A DNA stretch of 64,000 nt from Pelorhabdus rhamnosifermentans. Lineage in GTDB: Bacteria > Bacillota > Negativicutes > UMGS1260. The translations under genes and the position numbers were made by a program. The notes beneath the pieces are model-generated. The model worked only from the letters and a program-made list of their open reading frames with translations. It made no database searches and was not told the DNA's origin. Location: contig NZ_JAHGVE010000005.1 of the NCBI RefSeq assembly GCF_018835585.1, positions 124,001 to 188,000 on the forward strand, read 5' to 3'. The first letter of the stretch is position 1; each line of letters starts with the position of its first letter. Positions 52,526-61,454 of the stretch are shown one piece after another.

Positions 52526-52755
52526 TCCTTTTCCATTTCTTCTAGCTGCTTTCTTAATTTTAGGTTCTCTTTCATATAATCATATTCTGTTTGGCTGCTT
52601 TCCGTTGTTTGGCATTCTTCGCGATATAGTTTAGTCCATTTTGATATAGCTGCTTTTGATGCGCCGTATTCATCAGCTAACCCTTTTAAGCTTCGTCCTT
52701 CTTCTAAATGAAGGCGAATGATTTTCTTCTTAAATTCTTCATCATATTGTTTCAT
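52474..52755 (-). CDS. IS3 orfA (transposase DNA-binding subunit)
   Basis: 93 residues with a helix-turn-helix (SLKGLADEYGASKAAISKWTKLY) and a Leu-zipper-like coil (MKENLKLRKQLEEMEKENRFLKKAAAFF). The A7 run in TTA-AAA-AAA-GCG near its 3' end (T7 at 52507-52513 on the plus strand) is the programmed -1 frameshift signal for making the OrfAB fusion. Confidence 0.9.
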   Translation of the reverse strand: MKQYDEEFKKKIIRLHLEEGRSLKGLADEYGASKAAISKWTKLYREECQTTESSQTEYDYMKENLKLRKQLEEMEKENRFLKKAAAFFAKEIE

Positions 52756-53053
52756 TTTTATCCCTCTTTTTCTGATAGATTCATTTTAATCTAAATAAAA
52801 AACCGCCTCCCACAGCCATTACGGCCAGAGTAGACGCTTCACTATTTGACAACAGCATTCCACATCGCAGTACCACTTTTCATATATTTACCTTGCCTCC
52901 AACCATTTCGGAGGCTATTTTTTTTGTCGTAGGCAGAATTATTGTATAAATTTTCATTCATAACCATAAATACACAATATTGTATATTAATTTACATTTA
53001 ATTGCAGGATTTTCCTGTTAAATGTAGTATATTGGAAATTATGAGATGATTTT

Positions 53054-54070
53054 ATGCGAAAAATTTTTTCTATTTTATTTGTAATCCTTATTTCAATAAT
53101 GATCGGAGGATATGCGAACGCGCAAGGTGAGACTGTCATTACACCTAAAGTAGAAAAATTTCCGAATAAACCCATTACTATAATTGTGCCTTTTGGAGTT
53201 GGTGGTGCATTGGATTTAGTAGCTCGACTAATAGAAACCGAATCTTTAAAACATATAAATCAACCCATGATCATTGTTAATAGACCAGGAGCATCTGGTT
53301 CCATTGGTTGGAATGAGCTGGTTGACGCAAACCCAGATGGTTATACTATTGGCATTTCAAGTTCTGAAATATTTTTAAACCCACTTTATAGTGTTACCAA
53401 ATATAATTATCCAACTGCGTTAGATCCAATAGCTCAAATTGCAACCGCACCGCTTCTCATGGTGGTACGAGCTGACCAACCATGGCAAAATATTTCCGAT
53501 CTTACTAATTACGCAATACAAAATCCAGGAAAACTCAAATTCAGTCATAGTGGAATTGGTACGCAAAATCATATTCTCGGCGAGGCCTTTTCTAAAATGA
53601 GTAATATTAAAATGAAGCAAGTACCCTTTCAAAGTGCATCAAAAGCAATGGCAGCCCTATTAGGTGGACATGTTCAAATTGCAATAGTTAATCCAGCTTC
53701 AGCCAATGAATATCTCAAAAGCGGAATGATTAAAGTCTTGGCAGTTGCAGGTGAAGAACGCATGACTGATCCACTTTTCGCAAATGTACCTACTTTTAAA
53801 GAACAAGGATTAAATCTTGTTTTTACTGGCCGATTTGGAATTGCAGCACCAAAAGATATTCCTACTGAAGTAAAAAATCAATTAGCTGAAAATTTAAAGG
53901 CAATCATTACTACTCCTGAATTCAAAAAAAATATCGAATCCATGGGCCTGCAATATAATTATTTAGGCGTTGAAGACTCAAAAAATAAATGGTTACTAGA
54001 CAACAAAATGTTAACTGAGGCTGTATATGAAACTGGCATTATAGACCTAATCGACGCTGAAAGACAATAG
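53054..54070 (+). CDS. TctC/Bug-type tripartite tricarboxylate binding protein (orphan)
   Basis: 338 residues with a signal peptide (ILFVILISIMIGGYANA). The family blocks are clear: PITIIVPFGVGGALDLVARLIE, IIVNRPGASGSIGWNEL, NPDGYTIGISSSE, HSGIGTQNHILGEAF, PFQSASKAMAALLGGHVQIAIVNPA. It binds a carboxylate in the periplasm or at the cell surface and hands it to TctAB. No tctA/tctB is present. AGGAGATGATT-like spacing is poor; the ATG at 53054 follows ATGAGATGA. A palindrome ACAATATTGT lies about 75 bp upstream. Confidence 0.88.
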   Translation: MRKIFSILFVILISIMIGGYANAQGETVITPKVEKFPNKPITIIVPFGVGGALDLVARLIETESLKHINQPMIIVNRPGASGSIGWNELVDANPDGYTIGISSSEIFLNPLYSVTKYNYPTALDPIAQIATAPLLMVVRADQPWQNISDLTNYAIQNPGKLKFSHSGIGTQNHILGEAFSKMSNIKMKQVPFQSASKAMAALLGGHVQIAIVNPASANEYLKSGMIKVLAVAGEERMTDPLFANVPTFKEQGLNLVFTGRFGIAAPKDIPTEVKNQLAENLKAIITTPEFKKNIESMGLQYNYLGVEDSKNKWLLDNKMLTEAVYETGIIDLIDAERQ

Positions 54071-54087
54071 ATACTACTAAAAAAGCA

Positions 54088-54125
54088 AGGCCCATTCCGG
54101 CAATTAGCCAAAATGGGTCTTACTT
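54088..54125 (+). terminator. Terminator after the TctC-like gene
   Basis: AGGCCCATT and AATGGGTCT pair with one G:U around about 15 bases, then TACTTATT. The T-run is weak. Confidence 0.4.
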
Positions 54126-54272
54126 ATTGATGTCCAATATAATAGCCTGCTCTGGATGATCTATATAAAACTGTTTCTCTAACATTTCACCTTTTGATTG
54201 TTCTCCAGGATCATCAGAACCCAACAATGTTAATATTTCATTCCACTGTTTATCTAGTTCACTCAATGTCAT
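54120..54272 (-). CDS. Small acidic 50-residue protein
   Basis: Reads MTLSELDKQWNEILTLLG, then SDDPGEQSKGEM and EKQFYIDHPEQAIILDINK. GGAGG lies eight bases upstream of the ATG. Acidic and soluble, probably helical. No family recognised. It converges on the TctC-like gene and overlaps its terminator. Confidence 0.7.
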   Translation of the reverse strand: MTLSELDKQWNEILTLLGSDDPGEQSKGEMLEKQFYIDHPEQAIILDINK

Positions 54273-54377
54273 TTTTTAAACCTCCGTATTAAGACAATTA
54301 TTATTAAATTCTTTGACTGTTGAAACATTCCTGTAGCTAAAAAGTCCCGAATTAATTTTCAGAATTACCCTAACAAT

Positions 54378-54608
54378 CTAGACTTCGATAAACCAGCGTC
54401 CTTCATCATCAAACAAATTAACCTGCTTACCACATATCCGACAAATATACCGCATTCCTAATCCGCCACCTTTTAATGAAGCCGCCTTTCGAACATCTAA
54501 AATACGATCAATAGAAAAACAGCGTCCCTCACTCCAAATCATTTCAAGTGGCCGAACTGTTCCATTCGTATCATGTTCTGCTGTAATTTTTACAAAAATC
54601 TTTCCCAT
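54378..54608 (-). CDS. Conserved small hypothetical protein with CxxC
   Basis: 76 residues: MGKIFVKITAEHDTNGTVRPL, then IDRILDVRKAASLKGGGLGMRY, then ICRICGKQVNLFDDEGRWFIEV. This order (Arg/Ala/Ser-Leu-Lys-Gly-Gly) matches a small Firmicutes family of unknown function. A single CRIC pair may bind metal. Start ATG after AAGGAAG. It is in the same direction and just downstream of ku. Confidence 0.7.
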   Translation of the reverse strand: MGKIFVKITAEHDTNGTVRPLEMIWSEGRCFSIDRILDVRKAASLKGGGLGMRYICRICGKQVNLFDDEGRWFIEV

Positions 54609-54696
54609 CTTGCGTACTTCCTTTTTAGAACATATGTTTGTATTCTTAATTATAGAACATACGTTCAACGATATTCAAGTTGGAATAAATGGCAAC

Positions 54697-54730
54697 AAAA
54701 ATAAGGACCCCGTAACGAGGCCCTTATTTA
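54697..54730 (-). terminator. Terminator of ku
   Basis: AATAAGG-GCC-TCG and CGGGG-TCC-TTATT pair with mismatches over ten or more positions, then TTT on the minus strand. It overlaps the last codon of ku. Confidence 0.65.
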
Positions 54731-55549
54731 CGCTTCCTTCTTTAATTTTGATTTTTTCTTGGTTTTGGAATTACTCTCTTTAATGGCTTTCATACTAGCT
54801 TCGAGGGCAGACATAAGATCAAGGACTTTGCCATTATTCGTAGCGGCAGGTTGAGATTCGATTACTTCTCCTTCTGCTTTTTTCTCAATCATATCCAAAA
54901 TCTGATAGTAATACTCGTTTTTATACTGCTCTGGCTCAAATTCCATCGTAAGTGTATCGACTAGCTGTTTGGCCATATTCACTTCTTTGGGGTTGAGCTC
55001 TATTTGCTCGGGCACCTCTTCGAATTCACCAACGCTAACAATTTCATCTGAAAATAGCATAACCGAAAGGCTCAATATGTTTTGGTACGGACGTAATGCA
55101 GCTAGGTACTCTTTATTTCGCAGAACAAATCGGGCTACGCCAACTTTTCCAGTATCATTCATAGCCGACAGTAGTAAAGTATACGCCTTAGCGGCGCCCT
55201 TATCAGGCATAAGATAGTATGTCTGTTCATAGTAAATCGGATCAATTTGTTCTAACTTTACAAAAGTGCCAATTTCAATGAGTCGGGAGGCTTTAGGAGC
55301 TAATGCTTCCATATCCTCATCTGTTACTACAACATACCGATCCGGTGATACTTCATAACCACGGGCTATATCCCCTTGCTGGACGTCCTTCTCGTCACTG
55401 GAGCAAACTTTCTTCAGCCGTATCCGGCAGCCGTCGCCTTTTCGTAGTTGATTAAAGCGGACAGTTTTTTTCTTGGTGGCATTATAGAGTCTAACCGGAA
55501 CATTAACAAGTCCGAAACTAATCATTCCTGACCAAATGGGTCTTGGCAT
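54728..55549 (-). CDS. ku: Ku-family end-joining protein
   Basis: 273 residues. MPRPIWSGMISFGLVNVPVRLYNAT, then GYEVSPDRYVVVTDEDMEALAP and FVLRNKEYLAALRPYQN are the bacterial Ku core; a short Lys-rich tail (KTKKKSKLKK) ends it. It binds DNA ends for non-homologous end joining and usually works with LigD, which is not in this window. AGGAGGCACATT precedes the ATG. Confidence 0.95.
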   Translation of the reverse strand: MPRPIWSGMISFGLVNVPVRLYNATKKKTVRFNQLRKGDGCRIRLKKVCSSDEKDVQQGDIARGYEVSPDRYVVVTDEDMEALAPKASRLIEIGTFVKLEQIDPIYYEQTYYLMPDKGAAKAYTLLLSAMNDTGKVGVARFVLRNKEYLAALRPYQNILSLSVMLFSDEIVSVGEFEEVPEQIELNPKEVNMAKQLVDTLTMEFEPEQYKNEYYYQILDMIEKKAEGEVIESQPAATNNGKVLDLMSALEASMKAIKESNSKTKKKSKLKKEA

Positions 55550-55709
55550 AATGTGCCTCCTTTGTAGACAACTTTTATTCTATTATTTTGTCTAAAAGGT
55601 AGATGTTTAATGTACAAAACAAAAAGCCTCCAACCAGAATAAACCTATTGAAGGTGATGTAGAAATATAAATTATTTATATAAGTTGTTTGCAATGCGGA
55701 TTTCGTATG

Positions 55710-55985
55710 TTAAGGTGTTTTTACGAAAAAGAAAAGCAAAATCAATGCTATACCTAGAAAGCTATAGTATATTGGCTTTAGAAACGGCAGGTACTGTACA
55801 AATATACCTGTATGGATTGCCAATGATTCTATTCCAACAAGAAATACCATTATGGCTATACAAAAAAAAAGAACGTTTACTTTTTTAGACTCTTTTTTTG
55901 TTGCTGCCCCATATGCACAAACTAAAAACAAACAGAACATTGCTGCCACAAATAATTGCCAAGGTAGATGATTTAAGTTTCTCAT
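55710..55985 (-). CDS. Small membrane protein, three segments
   Basis: 91 residues with three hydrophobic segments (about 9-26, 37-55, 68-88). It shares NHLPWQLFVAAM...CAYGA and AIHTGIFVQYLPFLKPI with its neighbour at 56067, so the two are paralogues. GGGAGAAGGA precedes the ATG. No family recognised. Confidence 0.65.
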   Translation of the reverse strand: MRNLNHLPWQLFVAAMFCLFLVCAYGAATKKESKKVNVLFFCIAIMVFLVGIESLAIHTGIFVQYLPFLKPIYYSFLGIALILLFFFVKTP

Positions 55986-56066
55986 TCCTTCTCCCGTGTC
56001 TTGGATACCTTAAAATTTATGGTATGCTATCTGAGATGAAACATTTCTATGAACCTTTTTTGATAC

Positions 56067-56354
56067 TCAGGATTTCCAAAACACTATAATCATTACTATG
56101 CCACCAAAAACATACATTATTGGATCTAATAAAGATAAATAATTCAAGAAAATACCTGTGTGAGTTGCCATTGTTTTTATTCCAGAAATGAAACTCGCAA
56201 TAGCCAAACAAAAGAAAAAAATATTAGCATTTTTTCCCTTCCCCCTTATAGTAAGTGCCCCATATGCACAAAAAATAGATAAACCAAGCATTATTGGTAC
56301 AACTAATTGCCAAGGAAGGTACTTTAAATTCAAACCTAAAAATGTACCAGTCAT
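56067..56354 (-). CDS. Small membrane protein, paralogue of the previous gene
   Basis: 95 residues, three hydrophobic segments, same order of motifs: KYLPWQLVVPIM...CAYGA, then ATHTGIFLNYLSLLDPI. AGGAGAATATACAG precedes the ATG. The tandem duplication indicates a local amplification. Confidence 0.65.
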   Translation of the reverse strand: MTGTFLGLNLKYLPWQLVVPIMLGLSIFCAYGALTIRGKGKNANIFFFCLAIASFISGIKTMATHTGIFLNYLSLLDPIMYVFGGIVMIIVFWKS

Positions 56355-56383
56355 CTGTATATTCTCCTATACCTTTAATTCTT

Positions 56384-56995
56384 CTACGTATTCGGAGTCT
56401 GAGGAATATCAGTTCTTCCTTCTTTTACATCTTCATTACAAAGCACTTCTTTTGCTCCGTCAGTTAGATCACCAATAACCTTACCTGCCGCCATACCACC
56501 GCCTAAAACATACGGTGTTGTAAGACCTAATTTAGTAAGATAATTTCCACTTTCGATGCCACCTGCCGTAGCTAATCCAGTTAAAAACATTGCTCCCATC
56601 ATATCCAGCCCTGAATACTTAGTAGCATCTTTATAAAGTCCATAAAGAGTAGTTCCAGCTGTTCCTATTGGGCTATTCTTTTCGACCCAACCCGCAATTT
56701 TTCCACCAGTTGCCACTATATTACTTCGAAAGATAATATTTCCTAGCTTATCTTGTAGTTCAACACCTTTAAGGGCTGACATTTCACTTAGGCGTTTTCC
56801 TGTTAATGTGTCCGTAATTCCAGATATAGCGCTTGAATACGCATTATTATCTAAAACATCTTTAGTCTTTTTCACAATAAAATCGCTCATGTCAGATAAT
56901 ACGGCTCGTGATCCAAGAGCAGCTCGATGTAGACCGTCCATATTAATCGGATTTGATTGATCCTGTTGATTATTATCATTCTCATCATTATTCAT
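56384..56995 (-). CDS. Hypothetical protein with Gly/Ala-rich C-terminal half
   Basis: About 203 residues. The first 35 are Asn/Asp-rich; the rest is helical, with MMGAMFLTGLATAGGIESGNYLTKLGLTTPYVLGGGMAAGKVIGDLTDGAKEVL near the end, possibly two membrane-touching helices. There is no clear ribosome site before the ATG; a TTG four codons earlier lies just after GGGGG. Not recognised; the Gly-Ala-rich pattern resembles some toxin or scaffold proteins only loosely. Confidence 0.55.
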   Translation of the reverse strand: MNNDENDNNQQDQSNPINMDGLHRAALGSRAVLSDMSDFIVKKTKDVLDNNAYSSAISGITDTLTGKRLSEMSALKGVELQDKLGNIIFRSNIVATGGKIAGWVEKNSPIGTAGTTLYGLYKDATKYSGLDMMGAMFLTGLATAGGIESGNYLTKLGLTTPYVLGGGMAAGKVIGDLTDGAKEVLCNEDVKEGRTDIPQTPNT

Positions 56996-57208
56996 GTTTA
57001 ATTTCAATGCCCCCGCGTAGATATAACTATTGTGTATTATCTACCATGATAGTAAATTCCTTCTTTGACTTTAGGTACATATCACATAATACCCAAAACA
57101 TATGACCAAATTGTGACAATTGAAGTATTTTTTTACAAAACAATGATTCCCAGTGACAATGATTTTTTCAACTAAACAAAAAAATGCCGCCCAGCAGCAT
57201 TGAAGTGG

Positions 57209-57551
57209 TGTGCACCCGTCAAGAGGACAATGAAAAAATAGAAATATTTCGGGGCTATGTATTCCGGTGATACCGTGCTCCTGGTGCATCCGTGTCTTTT
57301 ATATTTAATAGTTGATTGGATATGAAGAGCGCGGTCGATTCGAAGGATACGTTTATCATTTACATGGATATCGTGGTACCTGTCCAACTCGTCCCGTATT
57401 CTCCGGTATCCCATATCCGGGTGCGCGTTGTGGATTTTTCCACCTCACCCGCGATTCGTTCGTTTTCCAACTCAGGGTCGCTCTTCGGACACTTTTTAGC
57501 CATCTGTAATACGCTGATCGCGTGCTGTGTAGAAAGACACAGAGTTTTCAC
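57209..57551 (-). pseudogene. Scrap of IS3 orfB
   Basis: GYRRIRDELDRYHDIHVNDKRILRIDRAL (from about 57414) matches the start of the IS3 integrase N-terminal helper region, but the DDE core is deleted. Confidence 0.65.
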
Positions 57552-57609
57552 ACGGGAAATGACCGTTCCTCAGATAGGGCCCTCACCGCGTCATAAGCCG
57601 ATGGATGCC

Positions 57610-58300
57610 TTACAAAGCTCCGCGTCGCCTCCTCTCCAATTCCTTCACTTTTTTTAACAAGGTATTCTCCATTTCCAAATCATATTTCTCTCGCTCCAAC
57701 TGGGCTACCCTGTCTCTTAGATCTTCTTCCGGTGTTCGGCTTGACAACGTTCCTGCCCTATGTCCTCGCCGGTCTTCCAGTCCTACTTCTCCCATTTCGC
57801 GATATTTCTTTATCTATGTGTAGACCTGCTGGTAGGAAACCCGATATTTGAGCGCTGTCCCGCCGTAGTCGTTCCCATTGGCAATGCACGTCTTTACAAT
57901 CTGTATCCGTTCTTGTGAAGTCGTATTCCGGCCTTTCGTCATGAGGCTCCCTCCTGTGTGTATCTTGAAGTCTTCATGACGATTATACACCTTCAGCCAA
58001 TCTCTGAGCTGTCGCGAATCTCGTATTCTATATTCCTCGCATATTTTCCGCAGGGAACCCTTGCCCTGACAGATAATCCAGAACTGCCGATAGCTTTGTT
58101 TCCTTGCTGTATGCTCGGTCATGCTCTTGGGGCAGAAATCCAGTTGGTCCTTCCGTCCTATACCGACTGACCCATCGGGCAATTGTCTTGTAATCCACTC
58201 CTGCCTGCCGACTAGCTTCAATGCCTCCGATCTTGCCTGACAAATATGATTCTATGAGACGTACTTTTTCTTCTACCGCCAGCTTTCCTTTGTTCGGCAT
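57610..58300 (-). pseudogene. Broken IS3 orfA
   Basis: Three pieces in different frames make up one transposase subunit: KLAVEEKVRLIESYLSGKIGG with GVDYKTIARWVSRYR (58028-58300), then SLRKICEEYRIRDSRQLRDWLKVYN to SYQQVYT (57814-58221), then after an in-frame stop IKKYREMGEVGLEDRRGHRAG with a coiled coil (57610-57795). Not functional. Confidence 0.75.
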
Positions 58301-58386
58301 AATTTTACCCCCAGTTAGGTCAGTTTTTCTTTTTCACTGTCCTATCTAGGGGTAGCATATCAAAGCTACTAGGCGGCATTAAAATT

Positions 58387-59484
58387 TTATTTTGTAAGCG
58401 GCATAATCTCGAAGCTGATGATTTTTTCAAAAGCTAAATATTCTTTGCTTTCTTGTGTGCCCACTTTCTTATTCAGCATGTACCCAGCAGTATCTGTGCT
58501 TGCATGATTCATAAACCAGTTTACAAAGCTGTCGATTTCAGTAGGTGATAATTGGTAATCATGATCGCTAGAATCAATTACGGTTACTACCAACAATGCT
58601 TTGCTGGATTCCAATGGCGTTGTAGAAGCTTCATTTGAATTCATACTTTCGTGACCGTTGCAATCGACATAGGTAACTACATAGTAATAAGTAGTTCCAT
58701 TCTTTACAGTATCATCGACATAGCTTGTACCTGTTATATTAGTAGCAATCGTTTCGTATGGGCCACCCGGTGTTGTAGAACGCTTAACGCTGTATCCAAC
58801 CGCGTCGGTTACTGTTGTCCACGAAAGTGATATTCTATCACTATCCGCTACAGCATTTAGTGAAGACATTATCCATCTTGCAACTTTAGACACACGAAGC
58901 TCATCAATATACCCTTTAATATATTGCCTATTACCATCATATAAATACGCGCCAATATTGACTTCTGCACTAGGAAAAAAAGTTCCATTATAAGTTACAC
59001 TACCAACAACTTTCCCATTGCAAATAGCGTACCACTGTGATCCTTTACGAATTACAGCAAAGTGGTTAAATACATTCTTAGCAATAGTAATAGGATTCCA
59101 CATTTGCATGAGATACTCATTAGTATCATATAAAAGAACATTAAAAAAACCATCAGTAATTGAGAACTCAAAAAACTGACTATTGTTCCAGTGGTTACCT
59201 ATTTGAAAAATTCCAAATGCCGTAGTCTTACTATCAATAATTACATCTGAAGGAATAAAAACTTCAGCATCAATTGTAAAATCTCCAGTAAATGAAAAAT
59301 CACTTGACATAGGCATACTTAAATAATCATCTACACCATCTAAAAACAATGAACTATTTCCAAATATCTTTTGATCCGTACTTACCGCAACGCCCCCATA
59401 AGCTGTCCATACCTTACCACTTTCATCTTTAATTCCATCATCAAAATGCAATAACGATACGGTGTATTGATCCATTTCATACAT
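58387..59484 (-). CDS. Phage tail fibre/tip protein with LamG and FnIII domains
   Basis: 365 residues. Residues about 1-205 form a LamG/concanavalin-type fold (HFDDGIKDESGKVWTAYGG, LFLDGVDDYLSMP, GDFTIDAEVFIP, GYIDELRVSKVARW). About 210-300 is a fibronectin III module (SLSWTTVTDAVGYSVKRSTTPGGPYETIA...TYYYVVTYVDCNG). The last 65 residues are unassigned. Such proteins recognise cell-surface sugars for phage adsorption. TGGAGGTAATG lies ten bases before the ATG. It is the first gene of the prophage tail/lysis remnant, next to the decayed IS. Confidence 0.82.
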   Translation of the reverse strand: MYEMDQYTVSLLHFDDGIKDESGKVWTAYGGVAVSTDQKIFGNSSLFLDGVDDYLSMPMSSDFSFTGDFTIDAEVFIPSDVIIDSKTTAFGIFQIGNHWNNSQFFEFSITDGFFNVLLYDTNEYLMQMWNPITIAKNVFNHFAVIRKGSQWYAICNGKVVGSVTYNGTFFPSAEVNIGAYLYDGNRQYIKGYIDELRVSKVARWIMSSLNAVADSDRISLSWTTVTDAVGYSVKRSTTPGGPYETIATNITGTSYVDDTVKNGTTYYYVVTYVDCNGHESMNSNEASTTPLESSKALLVVTVIDSSDHDYQLSPTEIDSFVNWFMNHASTDTAGYMLNKKVGTQESKEYLAFEKIISFEIMPLTK

Positions 59485-59535
59485 ATTTGCATTACCTCCA
59501 TTTTTTATTTGATTAGAAATCGATATACCAACGGA

Positions 59536-60126
59536 TTAATATTTGATACAAGCCAACAAAGCGATGTTCTGAGGACGAGTTTCAGTATCGCCAGAATCAA
59601 ATGTTGACATTACTAAGTGCGTACCATCTGAACAAATCGCATATTCGTTAGCTAAGCACTTTTTCCAAATTCCAGTATCAGCCAAGCACCCATCATTACC
59701 AGCATCACCAGTTTCTGTTTTCAAATTGTGATTATGTTTCTTAATACCATCCGCTTGTGAACTACCTAGTTCCCGACTAATATCTACCCCTCGCCCCATG
59801 TCAAGCCCGCGAATAAACTCACCACGCAAATCGGGCAAATTAAATGTGGTACTACCATCACCAGTACCAAAAGTTGTCCCAACTACAGCGAAAAGATCCG
59901 CATATTCAGTTCTAGATACTGCATTTCCGTCGGCTTTTAACCAGCCTTTAGGCGGTGTTGCCGCTGCAAAATGTAGAACGACTCCAGCAGGTATACAGGA
60001 TTGCATTGCCGGAATAACGCTCGGGTCAAATTTACCATCATTACCCAGCATGGCCAGTTTACCAATATCTTCTGTTCCTTTGGATACTACGATAATTTCT
60101 TCATTACAAGCAAATGTTCTTGCCAT
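59536..60126 (-). CDS. Phage tail collar protein
   Basis: About 196 residues. IPAGVVLHFAAATPPKGWLKADGNAVSRTEYADLFAVVGTTFGTGDGSTTFNLPDLRGEFIRGLD is the Collar domain common on tail fibres; a short C-terminal SDGTHLVMST and RPQNIALLACIKY follow, which is the usual ending. AAAAGGT precedes the chosen ATG, although an earlier TTG in frame cannot be excluded. Confidence 0.85.
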   Translation of the reverse strand: MARTFACNEEIIVVSKGTEDIGKLAMLGNDGKFDPSVIPAMQSCIPAGVVLHFAAATPPKGWLKADGNAVSRTEYADLFAVVGTTFGTGDGSTTFNLPDLRGEFIRGLDMGRGVDISRELGSSQADGIKKHNHNLKTETGDAGNDGCLADTGIWKKCLANEYAICSDGTHLVMSTFDSGDTETRPQNIALLACIKY

Positions 60127-60316
60127 TATTAACACGACCTTTTCAATTTTATTTTGATAATCAACATAGCCAAGGACTCTATCTCTAATGTGTGAATCCT
60201 GCATGTCGGCTTTCACATATATACATTCTTTCAAGATAATTTTTTAAACGAGCTAGTCCACATTTTATTAATTAAATACAGCCTGCGGTATAACCCTCAA
60301 TTCGCGGGCATATTCT

Positions 60317-60787
60317 TCAAAACAATCCAAATAGCTTATCTGTTTTCACCGTGTACTTTACCTCAAACCCTGACTGATAACCACCTACATGCTGCTCATA
60401 ACTCACAGCTGCATCCTTGCTAAAGTTTCGCTGAACTTCGACTGGCACATACCGATCACCGCCGTATTGGCCATACCCAGCAGACCATTCCCAGTTATGA
60501 TAATTGTTATTTTTATATACCTGCACCTGGTACTGATCATTGACCGTCGTTCCATTCTGAGCGTTCTGCTTATCAATTTCTATTTTTTGCTGTTCAGTCG
60601 TAGGGACAGTCGTTACAATAGTCCGATCCATTTTTTCTAATGCTTCAGGCAGCAGAGTTGGATCAGCTTGATTAATTCTTGTCGCGACTTGTTGGGCCGC
60701 CTGGTCAGGATTACCTGCTGATACAACAAAATTAGTTACGGGCTGCACTTTGCCTGATTGAGCATTTTTAATAAAATCAGCAAGCAT
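60317..60787 (-). CDS. Hypothetical protein, possible truncated lipoprotein
   Basis: 156 residues from the first ATG. Repeated VQVYKNNNYHNWEW and a Tyr/Gly-rich half indicate a beta-structured domain. The frame stays open upstream to about 60855 and there reads GCSQQAKDVN, which looks like a lipobox cysteine followed by a mature lipoprotein, but the signal peptide is missing and the amidase gene begins instead. So it may have lost its 5' end or start at a non-standard codon. No homologue recognised. Confidence 0.5.
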   Translation of the reverse strand: MLADFIKNAQSGKVQPVTNFVVSAGNPDQAAQQVATRINQADPTLLPEALEKMDRTIVTTVPTTEQQKIEIDKQNAQNGTTVNDQYQVQVYKNNNYHNWEWSAGYGQYGGDRYVPVEVQRNFSKDAAVSYEQHVGGYQSGFEVKYTVKTDKLFGLF

Positions 60788-60873
60788 TTGAGCATTCTGC
60801 TTACTTTCGTTTAATAGATTTTGCAGAACATTTACGTCCTTGGCCTGTTGCGAACATCCCCTCTCGTTTTTTG

Positions 60874-61434
60874 TTATTCTACTTGCAATAAACCATTAAA
60901 TATAGCTCCAGCCAGCTGCGCCTGGAAAGCCGGATCGACAAGCTGCTGCTCTTCTTCCGGATTGCTGATAAATACGGTCTCTACTAAAACGGCCGGCGCA
61001 TTTGTGTGAATCAAAACATACAGACGTTCTTGTGCCGTTGTTTTCACACCCCTATCAGTCAGTCCTAAGGTAACAATGTTAGAATCAAAAATCTGAGCTA
61101 ACGCAGTACCTCGTTCACTACCATCGCTGCACCAAGTCTCGCTTCCATGTGCTTCAGGACATGCAGCATTGCAATGAATGCTAACAAAATAATCAACACC
61201 TGCATTATTGCTAATGTCGCAGCGGGCCTGTAGTTCTACCGTTGCACTGTCATAGGCATACCCTACATCAATATCACTGTCGCGTGTCATCACGACTTCG
61301 TGACCACCCCCCTCAAGCATCCCCTTTAACTGCAACGCTACTGCTAGGGCCACATCTTTTTCCATCAGCCCTGGCGGGCCTACGGCTCCTGAATCGCTTC
61401 CAACGTGTCCCGGATCAATACAAAATTTAGCCAT
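60874..61434 (-). CDS. N-acetylmuramoyl-L-alanine amidase (Amidase_3), phage endolysin
   Basis: 186 residues. Zinc ligands: CIDPGHVG (His10), GLMEKDVAL (Glu25), SIHCNA (His87), and the catalytic glutamate in VLVETVFISN (Glu152), all in the Amidase_3 order. There is no signal peptide and no wall-binding domain. GGAGGTAGT precedes the ATG. It follows the holin by about 20 bp, as an endolysin should. Confidence 0.9.
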   Translation of the reverse strand: MAKFCIDPGHVGSDSGAVGPPGLMEKDVALAVALQLKGMLEGGGHEVVMTRDSDIDVGYAYDSATVELQARCDISNNAGVDYFVSIHCNAACPEAHGSETWCSDGSERGTALAQIFDSNIVTLGLTDRGVKTTAQERLYVLIHTNAPAVLVETVFISNPEEEQQLVDPAFQAQLAGAIFNGLLQVE

Positions 61435-61454
61435 TAATACTACCTCCACAAATT

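Larger units (their letters stand above)
51574..52855 (-). mobile_element. IS3-family insertion sequence
   Basis: Ends carry AGTGGTCAAAC (left) and ATTTGACAACA (right), i.e. imperfect inverted repeats around GTCAAA, and both are followed inward by GTCTACT. Inside are orfA and orfB in overlapping frames. Length about 1.28 kb fits IS3. Exact borders and target duplication cannot be fixed from the sequence alone. Confidence 0.75.
57209..58357 (-). mobile_element. Decayed IS3-like insertion sequence
   Basis: Left end TGTGCACCCGTCAAGAGGAC and right end (minus strand) TGCTACCCCTAGATAGGAC share the TG...ACCC...GAC pattern and continue with AATGAAAA/AGTGAAAA, so both terminal inverted repeats survive. 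About 1.15 kb remains. Inside are fragments of a helix-turn-helix orfA and of an orfB, split by stops and frameshifts. Confidence 0.75.
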
